A DNA stretch of 7,231 bases from RGIG3009 sp045541305 (GTDB lineage Bacteria; Bacillota; Clostridia; Oscillospirales; Acutalibacteraceae). The stretch spans positions 1-7,231 of the forward strand of contig JAZQIV010000067.1 of the NCBI GenBank assembly GCA_045541305.1, written 5' to 3'. The notes beneath the pieces were generated by a model, which saw only the letters and a list, made by a program, of their open reading frames with translations, had not been told where the DNA came from and did not search any database. Position numbers and translations under genes: made by a program. This document shows, in pieces, positions 1 through 6,432 of the stretch; the first letter of the stretch is position 1, and every line of letters begins with the position of its first letter.

Positions 1-28
1 TGAGCCAGGACGGTTTACGGAAGGTCAT
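1..28 (-). CDS. 5' end of a divergent gene, possibly lipoyl synthase
   Basis: An ATG on the minus strand (complement of 26-28) opens a frame that reads MTFRKPSWL and then leaves the window. It has a strong Shine-Dalgarno site, AGGAGG, at complement 37-42, with 8 nt between it and the start codon, and a promoter further upstream. These signals make a real gene start likely. The RKPxWL pattern resembles the N-terminus of lipoyl synthase (LipA; Bacillus LipA has RKPEWLKIKL), the radical-SAM enzyme that inserts sulfur into protein-bound octanoyl groups. Nine residues cannot prove this, so no symbol is given. A nearby upstream ATG on the same strand (within AGGATGAATCC) reaches a stop after two codons and is not the start. 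Confidence 0.5.
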
Positions 29-36
29 GGATTCAT

Positions 37-42
37 CCTCCT
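37..42 (-). promoter_or_regulatory. Shine-Dalgarno site of the divergent gene
   Basis: The minus strand reads AAAAGGAGGATG here. The AGGAGG core lies 8 nt before the ATG at complement 26-28, near the optimal distance. It is the main evidence that this short partial frame is a real gene start. Confidence 0.75.
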
Positions 43-52
43 TTTATCCATT

Positions 53-66
53 CGCGCGAAAGCGCG
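53..66. repeat. Perfect 5-bp GC hairpin, 14 nt
   Basis: CGCGC (53-57) and GCGCG (62-66) are exact complements around a 4-nt loop. The loop is GAAA (a GNRA tetraloop) if read on the plus strand and TTTC on the minus strand. The left half also forms the 10-nt palindrome TTCGCGCGAA (51-60). It sits between the divergent promoter and the minus-strand ribosome site, so it would lie in the 5' leader of the minus-strand gene, and just upstream of the plus-strand -35 box. No T-run follows on either strand, so it is not an intrinsic terminator. It could be an mRNA-stabilising hairpin or an operator. Confidence 0.5.
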
Positions 67-70
67 GAGG

Positions 71-98
71 TTGACAGATATAAGCACTCTTATATTAT
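71..98 (+). promoter_or_regulatory. Candidate sigma-A promoter for the BofC-like gene
   Basis: A consensus -35 box TTGACA (71-76) is followed after 16 nt by TATTAT (93-98), a 5/6 match to TATAAT. Transcription would start near 105, giving a leader of roughly 160 nt before the ATG at 269. The -10 box overlaps the -10 box of the opposing promoter almost exactly, so the two cannot be occupied at once. Confidence 0.5.
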
Positions 99-127
99 AG
101 CACAGACGCCGAATTGTCAAATGTCAA
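94..127 (-). promoter_or_regulatory. Candidate extended -10 promoter for the divergent gene, with two TTGACA boxes
   Basis: On the minus strand a perfect TATAAT (complement 94-99) is preceded by TGC, forming an extended -10 element. Two TTGACA hexamers lie upstream, at complement 115-120 (15-nt spacer) and complement 122-127 (22-nt spacer), as a direct repeat with a 7-nt period. Neither spacing is the ideal 17, but an extended -10 tolerates a poor -35. The repeat could also be a regulator site. Transcription would begin near 88 and give a leader of about 60 nt. Confidence 0.55.
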
Positions 128-268
128 AATTGTAAACATTACGTACCATAAGGAAACCGAACCCCATAATGCCCATGCACAATCTTTTTAGCGCTTTTCG
201 CGGCTTTGCCCTTGGTGGGCTGTATACCGACGGCGGTTTTGTCCACACTATTGCGTGAGGTGAAGAGT
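105..268 (+). other. Putative structured 5' leader of the BofC-like gene
   Basis: This gene-free stretch contains several complementary segments on the plus strand: a bulged AGCGC/GCGGCT stem near 190-206; GCCC (208-211) with GGGC (217-220); and ACCG (226-229) with CGGT (234-237). Two long-range alternatives compete with these: AAACCG (154-159) can pair with CGGTTT (234-239), and GCCCA (171-175) with TGGGC (216-220). I recognise no known riboswitch, SRP RNA, 6S RNA or RNase P core motif. Mutually exclusive pairings suit a regulatory leader, but short GC-rich stems also arise by chance. Confidence 0.25.
169..258 (+). CDS. Possible 29-codon upstream ORF in the leader
   Basis: An ATG at 169 opens a 29-residue frame starting MPMHNLFSAF and ending GGFVHTIA before TGA at 256-258. 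The stop codon overlaps the GAGGTGA ribosome site (257-263) of the next gene, an arrangement that would allow translational coupling. The only upstream ribosome-like sequence is AAGGAA near 150-155, which is rather far (about 13 nt). The peptide has no run of one amino acid typical of attenuator leaders and no recognised family. It may be a chance frame or the decayed end of an older gene. Confidence 0.15.
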   Translation: MPMHNLFSAFRGFALGGLYTDGGFVHTIA

Positions 269-583
269 ATGAGTGAACGGGATCGGCGGTGGATGCCGGC
301 GTTGATTGCAGCGTTTGTGTTGATCGGTGCGGCGGCGTGGGCGAGCGCGTTGCTGCCGAGCGCGCCGCCGCGCGCAGTAACGCAGCCAACCGAAGCGCCG
401 CAGCAGGTGCTGCGCGTGTGGGAAGGACAGCTGGCGTTGTTCGACGGAGCGGAGGAGCCCAGCGAGGTGTACGAGGTGGCGGTAGCGTCGCTGCCGCCGG
501 AGGAGCAGCAGCGTCTTTCGGAGGGGATTGTGATTGAAAGCGAGGAAATGCTGGCAGCGTTGCTTGATAATTATACCAGTTAA
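269..583 (+). CDS. Small membrane-anchored BofC C-terminal-like protein
   Basis: A 104-residue protein. Residues about 9-29 (MPALIAAFVLIGAAAWASAL) form one hydrophobic segment after a charged MSERDRR start, which suggests a membrane anchor with the rest outside the cytoplasm. A Pro/Ala-rich linker follows (about 31-45). The C-terminal domain (about 46-104) reads LRVWEGQLALFDG, then SLPPEEQQRLSEGI and a final LLDNYTS. This order (a beta strand with G.lAlF, then sLP..eq..L..GI, then a terminal .DYtS) resembles small Clostridia proteins annotated as BofC C-terminal-like. In Bacillus, BofC is a forespore intermembrane protein acting on sigma-K checkpoint signalling; the role of these short relatives is not established. 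I chose the ATG at 269 because GAGGTGA lies 5 nt upstream; an in-frame TTG at 206 would add 21 residues without a ribosome site. No clear terminator follows the stop. Confidence 0.7.
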   Translation: MSERDRRWMPALIAAFVLIGAAAWASALLPSAPPRAVTQPTEAPQQVLRVWEGQLALFDGAEEPSEVYEVAVASLPPEEQQRLSEGIVIESEEMLAALLDNYTS

Positions 584-598
584 ATTTGTATTTTTTAC

Positions 599-627
599 TT
601 GCCCTGCCTCCAGTTTTGTGCTATACT
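599..627 (+). promoter_or_regulatory. Extended -10 sigma-A promoter of the helicase-lepA-guaB run
   Basis: TTGCCC (599-604), a 4/6 match to TTGACA, is followed by a 17-nt spacer and TATACT (622-627), a 5/6 match to TATAAT. TGC directly before the -10 box makes it an extended -10. Predicted transcription start is near 634, leaving a short leader of about 40 nt with GGAGG at 658-662. No other convincing promoter is seen in the later intergenic gaps, so this may drive all five downstream genes. Confidence 0.65.
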
Positions 628-673
628 AATCCAAATATACACTTGAGATAGACAAGCGGAGGTTTTGGCGGTC

Positions 674-1834
674 ATGGCACAGGCAATGGGGTTTGAAGAA
701 TTTGAACTGCGTCCCGAGTTGATGCAGGCTTTGGAAAAGATGGGCTTCACCCAGCCGACACCGATTCAACAGCAGGCGATTTTGCCGATGCTGGAGGGAC
801 GTGACGTGATTGCCAAGGCACCCACGGGCACTGGTAAAACCTGCTCGTTCGGTATTCCGCTTTTGGAGTGTTATCGACCCGATTGCAAGGATATCCAGGC
901 GGTAGTAGTGTGCCCGACACGCGAGCTGTGCATACAGATCACCGACGATCTGCAGCAGCTGGCGATGTTCATGCCTCAGATTCGCATTGTGGCGTTGTAC
1001 GGCGGTCAGCCGATCAATCGGCAGATCACGTCGCTGAAGAAAAAGCCCACCATTGTGGTGGCAACGCCGGGGCGGCTGCTGGATCACATCAACCGCGGCA
1101 CGGTGTGGCTGGGCAACGTGTACACAGCCGTGCTGGATGAAGCGGACGAAATGCTCAAGATGGGCTTTATCCGTGACGTGCGCAAGATTATCAACGCGAC
1201 CCCCGGTGACACGCAGGTGGTGCTGTTCAGCGCCACCATCTCGCGCGAGGTGATGAACGTGGCGTGGGAATACCAGCGCGATGCGGTGGAGATCACGGTG
1301 GAAGCGGAGGGCGAAGCGCGGCCGCACATTACGCAATATGCCATGGAGGCAGGCGAAGTCGATCGGCTGGATGCGATTGAAGCGCTTTCGAAGCATCTGG
1401 ATTTGCACCGCGCGATGATTTTTTGCAACCGTAAAAGCACGGTTGCCTGGCTGTGCAAGCAGCTGCAAAAGCGCGGGTGCTCGGTGGATTGCCTGCACGG
1501 CGATATTCCGCAAGGGCAGCGTAACCGCGTGATGGAGGGCTTCCGCAAGGGTAAGTTCGAGATATTGGTCGCAACCGACGTTGCCGCGCGAGGCATTGAC
1601 GTGGACGATGTGGAAGCGGTTTTCAATTATGATATTCCGGAAGAAAACGAGTATTACCTGCACCGCATCGGGCGGACAGGCCGTGCCAAACGGCACGGGA
1701 TCTCGATCACGTTTACCACGTCTTCGGATCAGTTCCGCATGCGGGATATTCGCAAATACACCCATTCGGATATTGAGGATATTACGATTGGAGAGGACGG
1801 TGTGCCGCGGTATACCGATGGCACGGTGTTATAA
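674..1834 (+). CDS. DEAD-box ATP-dependent RNA helicase, short form
   Basis: A 386-residue cytoplasmic helicase that should use ATP to unwind or remodel short RNA duplexes, for example in ribosome assembly or mRNA turnover. All family motifs are present in order: Q motif with F...TPIQ (Gln32), motif I APTGTGKT (49-56; the family more often has AQTGTGKT), Ia PTREL (81-85), Ib TPGRLLDH (131-138), II DEAD (155-158), III SAT (186-188), IV MIFCNRK (248-254), V VATDVAARGIDV (299-310) and VI HRIGRTGR (330-337). The protein ends about 50 residues after motif VI, so it is essentially the two RecA-like domains without the long basic or RRM-like tail of CshA, DbpA or CsdA types; the specific ortholog cannot be named. 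The start is set at ATG 674, 11 nt after GGAGG; the in-frame TTG at 665 is only 2 nt from that site. It stops 15 nt before lepA, so the two are probably co-transcribed. Confidence 0.93.
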   Translation: MAQAMGFEEFELRPELMQALEKMGFTQPTPIQQQAILPMLEGRDVIAKAPTGTGKTCSFGIPLLECYRPDCKDIQAVVVCPTRELCIQITDDLQQLAMFMPQIRIVALYGGQPINRQITSLKKKPTIVVATPGRLLDHINRGTVWLGNVYTAVLDEADEMLKMGFIRDVRKIINATPGDTQVVLFSATISREVMNVAWEYQRDAVEITVEAEGEARPHITQYAMEAGEVDRLDAIEALSKHLDLHRAMIFCNRKSTVAWLCKQLQKRGCSVDCLHGDIPQGQRNRVMEGFRKGKFEILVATDVAARGIDVDDVEAVFNYDIPEENEYYLHRIGRTGRAKRHGISITFTTSSDQFRMRDIRKYTHSDIEDITIGEDGVPRYTDGTVL

Positions 1835-1849
1835 GTGAGGTGACAGAAC

Positions 1850-3664
1850 ATGGCGGTTTCGCGTGAACACATTCGCAATTTTTGTATCATTGCCCATATC
1901 GATCACGGCAAGTCCACGCTTGCCGACCGTATTCTGGAAAAAACGCGCGCGGTAGCGTTACGTGATATGGAAAATCAGCTGCTGGACAGCATGGACCTGG
2001 AACGGGAACGCGGTATCACCATTAAGGCGCACGCGGTCACGGTTTCGTACGATGCTAAGGACGGGCAGACATATATTTTTAATCTGATCGACACCCCCGG
2101 TCACGTGGACTTTAATTATGAGGTTTCCCGCTCGCTTGCCGCCTGCGAGGGCGCGATTTTGATCGTGGATGCTTCGCAGGGGAGCGAGGCACAGACCTTG
2201 GCGAATACATATTTAGCGGTGGAGCACGGGCTGGAGATCGTGCCGGTGATCAACAAGATCGATCTGCCGTCGGCGCGGCCGGAAGAGGTGCGCGCGGAAA
2301 TTGAGGATATCATCGGCATTGATGCTTCGGACGCGCCGCTGATTTCGGCGAAGATGGGCACCAACATTGAGGACGTGCTGGAAGCGATCGTACAAAAAAT
2401 TCCCGCCCCCGCCGGTGAGGACGAAACGCCGCTGCAGGCGTTGATCTTTGACAGCTATTATGACAGCTATAAAGGCGTGATCGTGTATATCCGTGTGAAG
2501 GAAGGCACGGTGAAGGTGGGGGATACCATCCGCATGATGGCAACCGGTGCCACGTTTGACGTGGTGGAGGTGGGTATCATGCGAGCGGGGTCGCTGGAAC
2601 CGTGCGGCTCGCTGCATGCGGGACAGGTTGGTTATATTGCCGCTTCCATCAAAACGGTGCACGATGCGCGCGTGGGCGATACGGTGACCTTGGCCGCCAA
2701 GCCCGCCCCCGAACCGTTGCCCGGCTACCGCAAGGTCAATCCCATGGTGTTTTGCGGTGTGTTCCCGGCGGACGGTGCGCACTACCAAGATCTGCGTGAA
2801 GCGCTGGAGCGGTTGCAGCTTAACGATGCGTCGCTCACCTTCGAGCCCGAAACATCGGTGGCGCTCGGCTTTGGTTTCCGCTGCGGGTTCTTGGGGCTTT
2901 TGCATATGGAGATCATTCAGGAACGGTTGGAGCGGGAATACGATTTGGATCTCATCACCACTGCACCGAGTGTGATTTATCATATCACCAAAACGGACGG
3001 GACGATCGAATACATTGATAATCCCACCAACTACCCTGATCCCGCGAACATTGCTTTTGCGGAAGAACCGATCGCAGAAGCACATATTTTGTCGCCGACG
3101 GAGTACGTTGGTAACATTATGGAATTGTGTCAGCAACGGCGCGGCGTTTTCCACGATATGAAATATCTGGATCAAACGCGCGTGGATATTCATTACGAGT
3201 TGCCGCTCAATGAGATCGTGTACGATTTCTTTGACGCACTCAAATCCCGCACAAAGGGATATGCCAGCTTTGATTATGAGCTGAAAGGGTATCGCAAATC
3301 CGAGCTTGTGAAGCTGGATATTCTGCTCAACGGTGATGTGGTGGACGCATTGTCTTTCATTGTGTTTGCCGGCAACGCGTATGCGCGCGGCAGACGGTTG
3401 TGCGAAAAGTTGCGGGATAACATTCCGCGCCAGTTGTTTGAGGTGCCGATCCAGGCGGCGATCGGCGGGAAGATCATCGCCCGTGAAACGGTGCGCGCCA
3501 TGCGCAAGGATGTGCTGGCGAAGTGTTACGGCGGTGATATTACCCGTAAGAAGAAGCTGCTGGAGAAGCAAAAAGAAGGTAAGAAACGGATGCGTCAGTT
3601 GGGCAGCGTAGAGGTACCGCAAGAAGCCTTTATGGCGGTGCTCAAACTGAGCGACGACGAATAA
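1850..3664 (+). CDS. lepA: Elongation factor 4 (LepA), ribosome-binding GTPase
   Basis: Full length at 604 residues, the usual size for LepA. It binds the ribosome and hydrolyses GTP; known roles include back-translocation in vitro and effects on translation initiation and 30S assembly. The GTPase motifs are intact: G1 AHIDHGKST (15-23), switch I RGITIKA (54-60), G3 DTPGHVDF (81-88) with the catalytic His85, G4 NKID (135-138) and G5 SAK (166-168). The middle carries the EF-G-like beta-barrel and alpha/beta domains, including SFxPETSxALGFGFRCGFLG-type sequence (read here around residues 330-350). The C-terminus has the LepA-specific basic domain: CYGGDITRKKKLLEKQKEGK followed by VPQEAFMAVL. 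The ATG at 1850 has GAGGTGA (1837-1843) 6 nt upstream. Its usual Firmicutes partner hemW is not next to it; guaB follows 17 nt later. Confidence 0.98.
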   Translation: MAVSREHIRNFCIIAHIDHGKSTLADRILEKTRAVALRDMENQLLDSMDLERERGITIKAHAVTVSYDAKDGQTYIFNLIDTPGHVDFNYEVSRSLAACEGAILIVDASQGSEAQTLANTYLAVEHGLEIVPVINKIDLPSARPEEVRAEIEDIIGIDASDAPLISAKMGTNIEDVLEAIVQKIPAPAGEDETPLQALIFDSYYDSYKGVIVYIRVKEGTVKVGDTIRMMATGATFDVVEVGIMRAGSLEPCGSLHAGQVGYIAASIKTVHDARVGDTVTLAAKPAPEPLPGYRKVNPMVFCGVFPADGAHYQDLREALERLQLNDASLTFEPETSVALGFGFRCGFLGLLHMEIIQERLEREYDLDLITTAPSVIYHITKTDGTIEYIDNPTNYPDPANIAFAEEPIAEAHILSPTEYVGNIMELCQQRRGVFHDMKYLDQTRVDIHYELPLNEIVYDFFDALKSRTKGYASFDYELKGYRKSELVKLDILLNGDVVDALSFIVFAGNAYARGRRLCEKLRDNIPRQLFEVPIQAAIGGKIIARETVRAMRKDVLAKCYGGDITRKKKLLEKQKEGKKRMRQLGSVEVPQEAFMAVLKLSDDE

Positions 3665-3681
3665 ACAAAGGAGAGAGAAGT

Positions 3682-5154
3682 ATGGTAAACGTAAATGCCG
3701 GCGAAAAATTCTTGAAAGAGGGCTTGACCTTCGACGACGTGCTGCTCATCCCTGCTGAATCGGATGTGCTGCCCGCGGACGTGAAGCTCACCACCAAGCT
3801 GACCAAGAGCATCACACTGAATACCCCGCTGATGACGGCGGCGATGGACACGGTCACCGAAGCGCGCATGGCGATCGCGATCGCGCGTGAGGGCGGTATC
3901 GGTGTGATTCATAAAAATATGGACATTGCAGCGCAGGCCGATCAGGTGGATCGTGTCAAGCGCTCGGAAAACGGTGTTATTGTCAATCCGTTCTTCCTCT
4001 CTCCGGATCATTTGGTGTCGGATGCCAACGAATTGATGGGCAAATACCGCATTTCCGGTGTGCCGATCTGCCGCGACGGTAAATTGGTGGGTATTTTGAC
4101 TAACCGCGACATGCGATTCCTGACGGATTTTAATCAACGCATCGAAGAGGTCATGACCAAGGATAACCTGGTGACCGCACCGGTCGGCACGACCATGGAG
4201 CAGGCACAGGAGATTCTGCGTCAGCATCGCATTGAAAAGTTGCCGATCGTGGACGAAAAAGGTATGCTCAAGGGCTTGGTCACGATCAAGGATATTGAAA
4301 AAGCCGTGAAATACCCGAATTCGGCGCGCGATGCTTCGGGTCGGTTGTTGTGTGCGGCGGCGATCGGCACGACCGCCAATGTGCTGGAGCGTGCGGCAGA
4401 GCTGGTGAAAGCGCAAGTGGACGTGCTGGTGCTGGATTCGGCACACGGTCACAGCCACAACATTCTGAATTGCATTAAGAAAGTGAAAGCGGCGTTCCCG
4501 AACGTTCAGTTGATTGCCGGCAACATCGCCACCGCTGCGGCGGCCGAAGCGATGATCGATGCCGGTGCGGATGCGGTTAAGGTGGGTATCGGCCCCGGTT
4601 CGATCTGCACCACCCGTGTGGTGGCCGGTATCGGTGTGCCGCAGATCACCGCGGTGTATGACGTGGCGTGTGCGGCGGCAAAATACGGTATTCCCGTGAT
4701 TGCCGACGGCGGTCTTAAATATTCCGGTGACCTTGTGAAAGCCATTGCCGCCGGTGCGAACGTGATGATGGTCGGTTCGTTGGTGGCGGGCTGCGAGGAA
4801 TCGCCCGGTGAAACCGAACTGTACCAGGGTCGTCAGTTCAAGGTGTATCGCGGCATGGGCAGCCTCGGCGCGATGGCCAAGGGCAGCAGCGACCGCTATT
4901 TCCAGGAAAACAACAAAAAACTCGTTCCCGAAGGTGTCGAGGGTCGTGTGCCGTACAAGGGACCGCTGTCCGACACGGTGTACCAGTTGATGGGCGGCTT
5001 GCGTTCCGGTATGGGCTACTGCGGATGCCACGATATTCCGGAGCTGCAGGCGAAAGGCCAGTTTATCCGCATTACGGGTGCCGGCTTGCGTGAAAGCCAT
5101 CCGCACGATATTGCAATCACCAAGGAGGCGCCGAACTATTCCACCGGTGCCTAA
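3682..5154 (+). CDS. guaB: Inosine-5'-monophosphate dehydrogenase
   Basis: A complete 490-residue IMPDH, normal for bacteria. It oxidises IMP to XMP with NAD+, the committed step to GMP, in the cytoplasm as a tetramer or octamer. The N-terminus has the family signature LTFDDVLLIP (15-24) and a PLMTAAMDTVTE segment. A CBS-domain pair (Bateman module, about 95-210) interrupts the barrel, with halves ending near GILTNRDMRF and GLVTIKDIEK; in the family it binds purine nucleotides for allosteric control. The active-site loop is GPGSICTTR with nucleophile Cys309. The phosphate-binding DGGLKYSGD (342-350) and the catalytic flap Arg405-Tyr406 in GSSDRYFQ are present. The ATG at 3682 has GGAG (3670-3673) 8 nt upstream. 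The gene is 17 nt after lepA and 29 nt before the ATP-grasp gene, so it is probably part of the same transcript. No separate guanine or PurR-type control site is seen in the short gap. Confidence 0.98.
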   Translation: MVNVNAGEKFLKEGLTFDDVLLIPAESDVLPADVKLTTKLTKSITLNTPLMTAAMDTVTEARMAIAIAREGGIGVIHKNMDIAAQADQVDRVKRSENGVIVNPFFLSPDHLVSDANELMGKYRISGVPICRDGKLVGILTNRDMRFLTDFNQRIEEVMTKDNLVTAPVGTTMEQAQEILRQHRIEKLPIVDEKGMLKGLVTIKDIEKAVKYPNSARDASGRLLCAAAIGTTANVLERAAELVKAQVDVLVLDSAHGHSHNILNCIKKVKAAFPNVQLIAGNIATAAAAEAMIDAGADAVKVGIGPGSICTTRVVAGIGVPQITAVYDVACAAAKYGIPVIADGGLKYSGDLVKAIAAGANVMMVGSLVAGCEESPGETELYQGRQFKVYRGMGSLGAMAKGSSDRYFQENNKKLVPEGVEGRVPYKGPLSDTVYQLMGGLRSGMGYCGCHDIPELQAKGQFIRITGAGLRESHPHDIAITKEAPNYSTGA

Positions 5155-5183
5155 ACCTTTGACGTGAAAAGAAGGTGTTTTTG

Positions 5184-6413
5184 ATGACACAGCCCTTGTT
5201 CGTTCCGGTGCTGCTGGGCAGCGACGTGAATGTTTACGGTATGGCGCGTTCGTTCCACGAAGCGTATGGCATTTGTTCCGTGGCGATCGGTAAAGGTCGC
5301 CTGGGCGCCACCTCAAACAGCAAAATTGTGACGGTGGAGGTTGTGGAGCCGCGGATTGAAGAAGACGACGTGTTCTGCAAAACGCTGATCGATTTTGCCG
5401 GTCGGTACCCGAAGGATATTACGCTGTTGCTGGTGCCGTGTGGGGATAACTATATTAAGCTGCTGGCGCGCAATCAGGATGCGTTGCGGGAGTATTATGC
5501 GTTTACGTGCATTGATGCCGAGCTGCTGACCCAGTTGAGCATGAAAGAATCGTTTTATGCACTGTGTGAGCAGCACGGGTTCTTGTTCCCCAAAACCGCA
5601 ACGGTGACGGTGAACAACTACCAAACGGTGGAGTTGCCGTTTGCGTTCCCTGTGGTGATCAAGCCGTCCAACAGCGTGGCATACTGGAACTGCCATTTCC
5701 CCCACAAAAAGAAGGTGTTTGTGGCGGAAACCAAAGAGGAATTTGATGCGATCGTGAACGCGATCTACGGGTCGACGTATCAGGACCACCTGATTATTCA
5801 GGAATATATCCCGGGCGACGATAGTCATATGCGTGTGATGAACTGCTATTGCGGCAAAGACGGCAAGGTGCGGTTGATTGCGCTCGGTCAGGCGCTTTTG
5901 GAAGAGCATTCGCCGGAGGGGATCGGCAGTTATGCTGCGATCATTCCCACGGTGGATCGCCAGCTGGCGCGCCAGATGCGCGAATTTTTGGAAGCCATTG
6001 GCTATAAAGGGTTTGCCAATTTTGACCTGAAATTCGACAGCCGTGACGGGCAGTACAAGCTGTTTGAAATGAATCCCCGTCAGGGTCGCAGCAGCTTCTT
6101 TGTGACGGCGGAGGGATACAACCTGGCCGAATACCTGGTGGACGACGTGTTGCTGGACAAGCCTGCCGAATGTGAGATCGCGGACGGCGAAACGTTGTGG
6201 ACCATTATTCCGAAAGCCTTGATCTTTGAATACGTCAAGGATCCTGAGCTGAAGCAAAAGGCAAAGGAGCTGATCCGTCGCGGAAAACTGTGCCGGTCGT
6301 TGTATTACAAAAAGGACCGCAATTTGCGCCGGTGGATCTATTTCCAGAAAAATCAGGCCAGTTATTTTAAGAAATACGCACGGTATTTTGGCAACAAAGG
6401 ATTAGTAGATTGA
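5184..6413 (+). CDS. ATP-grasp carboxylate-amine ligase, D-aspartate ligase-like
   Basis: A 409-residue cytoplasmic ATP-grasp enzyme. The N-terminal LLGSDVNVYGMARSFHEAYG (10-29) and the following SKIVTVEVV closely resemble the D-aspartate ligase Aslfm of Enterococcus faecium (LLGSDMNVYGMARSFNEAYG, SKIVNVEV, from memory). That enzyme activates the beta-carboxylate of D-Asp with ATP and attaches it to the lysine side chain of UDP-MurNAc-pentapeptide to build the cross-bridge. ATP-grasp features follow: FPVVIKPSNS (155-164, Lys160), IIQEYIPGDDS (204-214), GFANFDLKFD (276-285, Asp281) and metal-binding FEMNPRQGRSSF (294-305, Glu295 and Asn297). The C-terminus ends in a basic-aromatic tail (RSLYYKKDRN to RYFGNKG) with no membrane segment. 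The ATG at 5184 lies 8 nt after AAAGAAGG; an in-frame GTG at 5175 overlaps that site. The asparagine-synthetase-family gene begins 19 nt after its stop, supporting a shared cell-wall role. Exact amino-acid and acceptor specificity cannot be read from sequence. Confidence 0.8.
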   Translation: MTQPLFVPVLLGSDVNVYGMARSFHEAYGICSVAIGKGRLGATSNSKIVTVEVVEPRIEEDDVFCKTLIDFAGRYPKDITLLLVPCGDNYIKLLARNQDALREYYAFTCIDAELLTQLSMKESFYALCEQHGFLFPKTATVTVNNYQTVELPFAFPVVIKPSNSVAYWNCHFPHKKKVFVAETKEEFDAIVNAIYGSTYQDHLIIQEYIPGDDSHMRVMNCYCGKDGKVRLIALGQALLEEHSPEGIGSYAAIIPTVDRQLARQMREFLEAIGYKGFANFDLKFDSRDGQYKLFEMNPRQGRSSFFVTAEGYNLAEYLVDDVLLDKPAECEIADGETLWTIIPKALIFEYVKDPELKQKAKELIRRGKLCRSLYYKKDRNLRRWIYFQKNQASYFKKYARYFGNKGLVD

Positions 6414-6432
6414 TTGAAAGGGGAACGCGGCT

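Noticed and set aside
206..268. Upstream TTG start extending the BofC-like protein by 21 residues
   Set aside because: No ribosome site precedes 206, while the ATG at 269 has GAGGTGA at a good distance and gives a sensible membrane-anchor N-terminus.
117..389. Minus-strand 90-codon frame across the leader and the start of the BofC-like gene
   Set aside because: Its start lies inside the BofC-like coding region without a ribosome site, and the Pro/Ser/Arg/Ala-rich translation matches nothing known.
584..598. T-rich stretch after the BofC-like gene as an intrinsic terminator
   Set aside because: The T-run is not preceded by a stable GC stem; only weak AT pairing (AATT with AAATT) is available.
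665..673. TTG start for the helicase at 665
   Set aside because: Only 2 nt separate it from the GGAGG site; the ATG at 674 has a workable 11-nt spacing.
626..1765. Minus-strand 379-codon open frame opposite the helicase gene
   Set aside because: It lies antisense to a clearly recognised DEAD-box gene, its translation is rich in His, Arg and Leu as expected for a mirror of GC-biased codons, and it shows no family motif.
2213..3622. Minus-strand 469-codon open frame opposite lepA
   Set aside because: It is antisense to a full-length, motif-complete LepA and has the same low-complexity His/Arg-rich shadow composition.
3869..3890. Tandem overlapping GCGATCGC palindromes in guaB
   Set aside because: They encode the conserved MAIAIAR segment with common Ile and Ala codons, so codon use explains the repeat.
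5175..5183. GTG start for the ATP-grasp gene at 5175
   Set aside because: It overlaps the AAAGAAGG ribosome site, which is placed correctly for the ATG at 5184.
3595..5316. Minus-strand 573-codon open frame opposite guaB
   Set aside because: Despite its length it spans the 3' end of lepA, all of guaB and the start of the next gene on the opposite strand. Its His/Arg/Gly-rich translation has no recognisable domain.
5313..6257. Minus-strand 314-codon open frame opposite the ATP-grasp gene
   Set aside because: It is the antisense shadow of a gene with clear ATP-grasp motifs, with no plausible product of its own.
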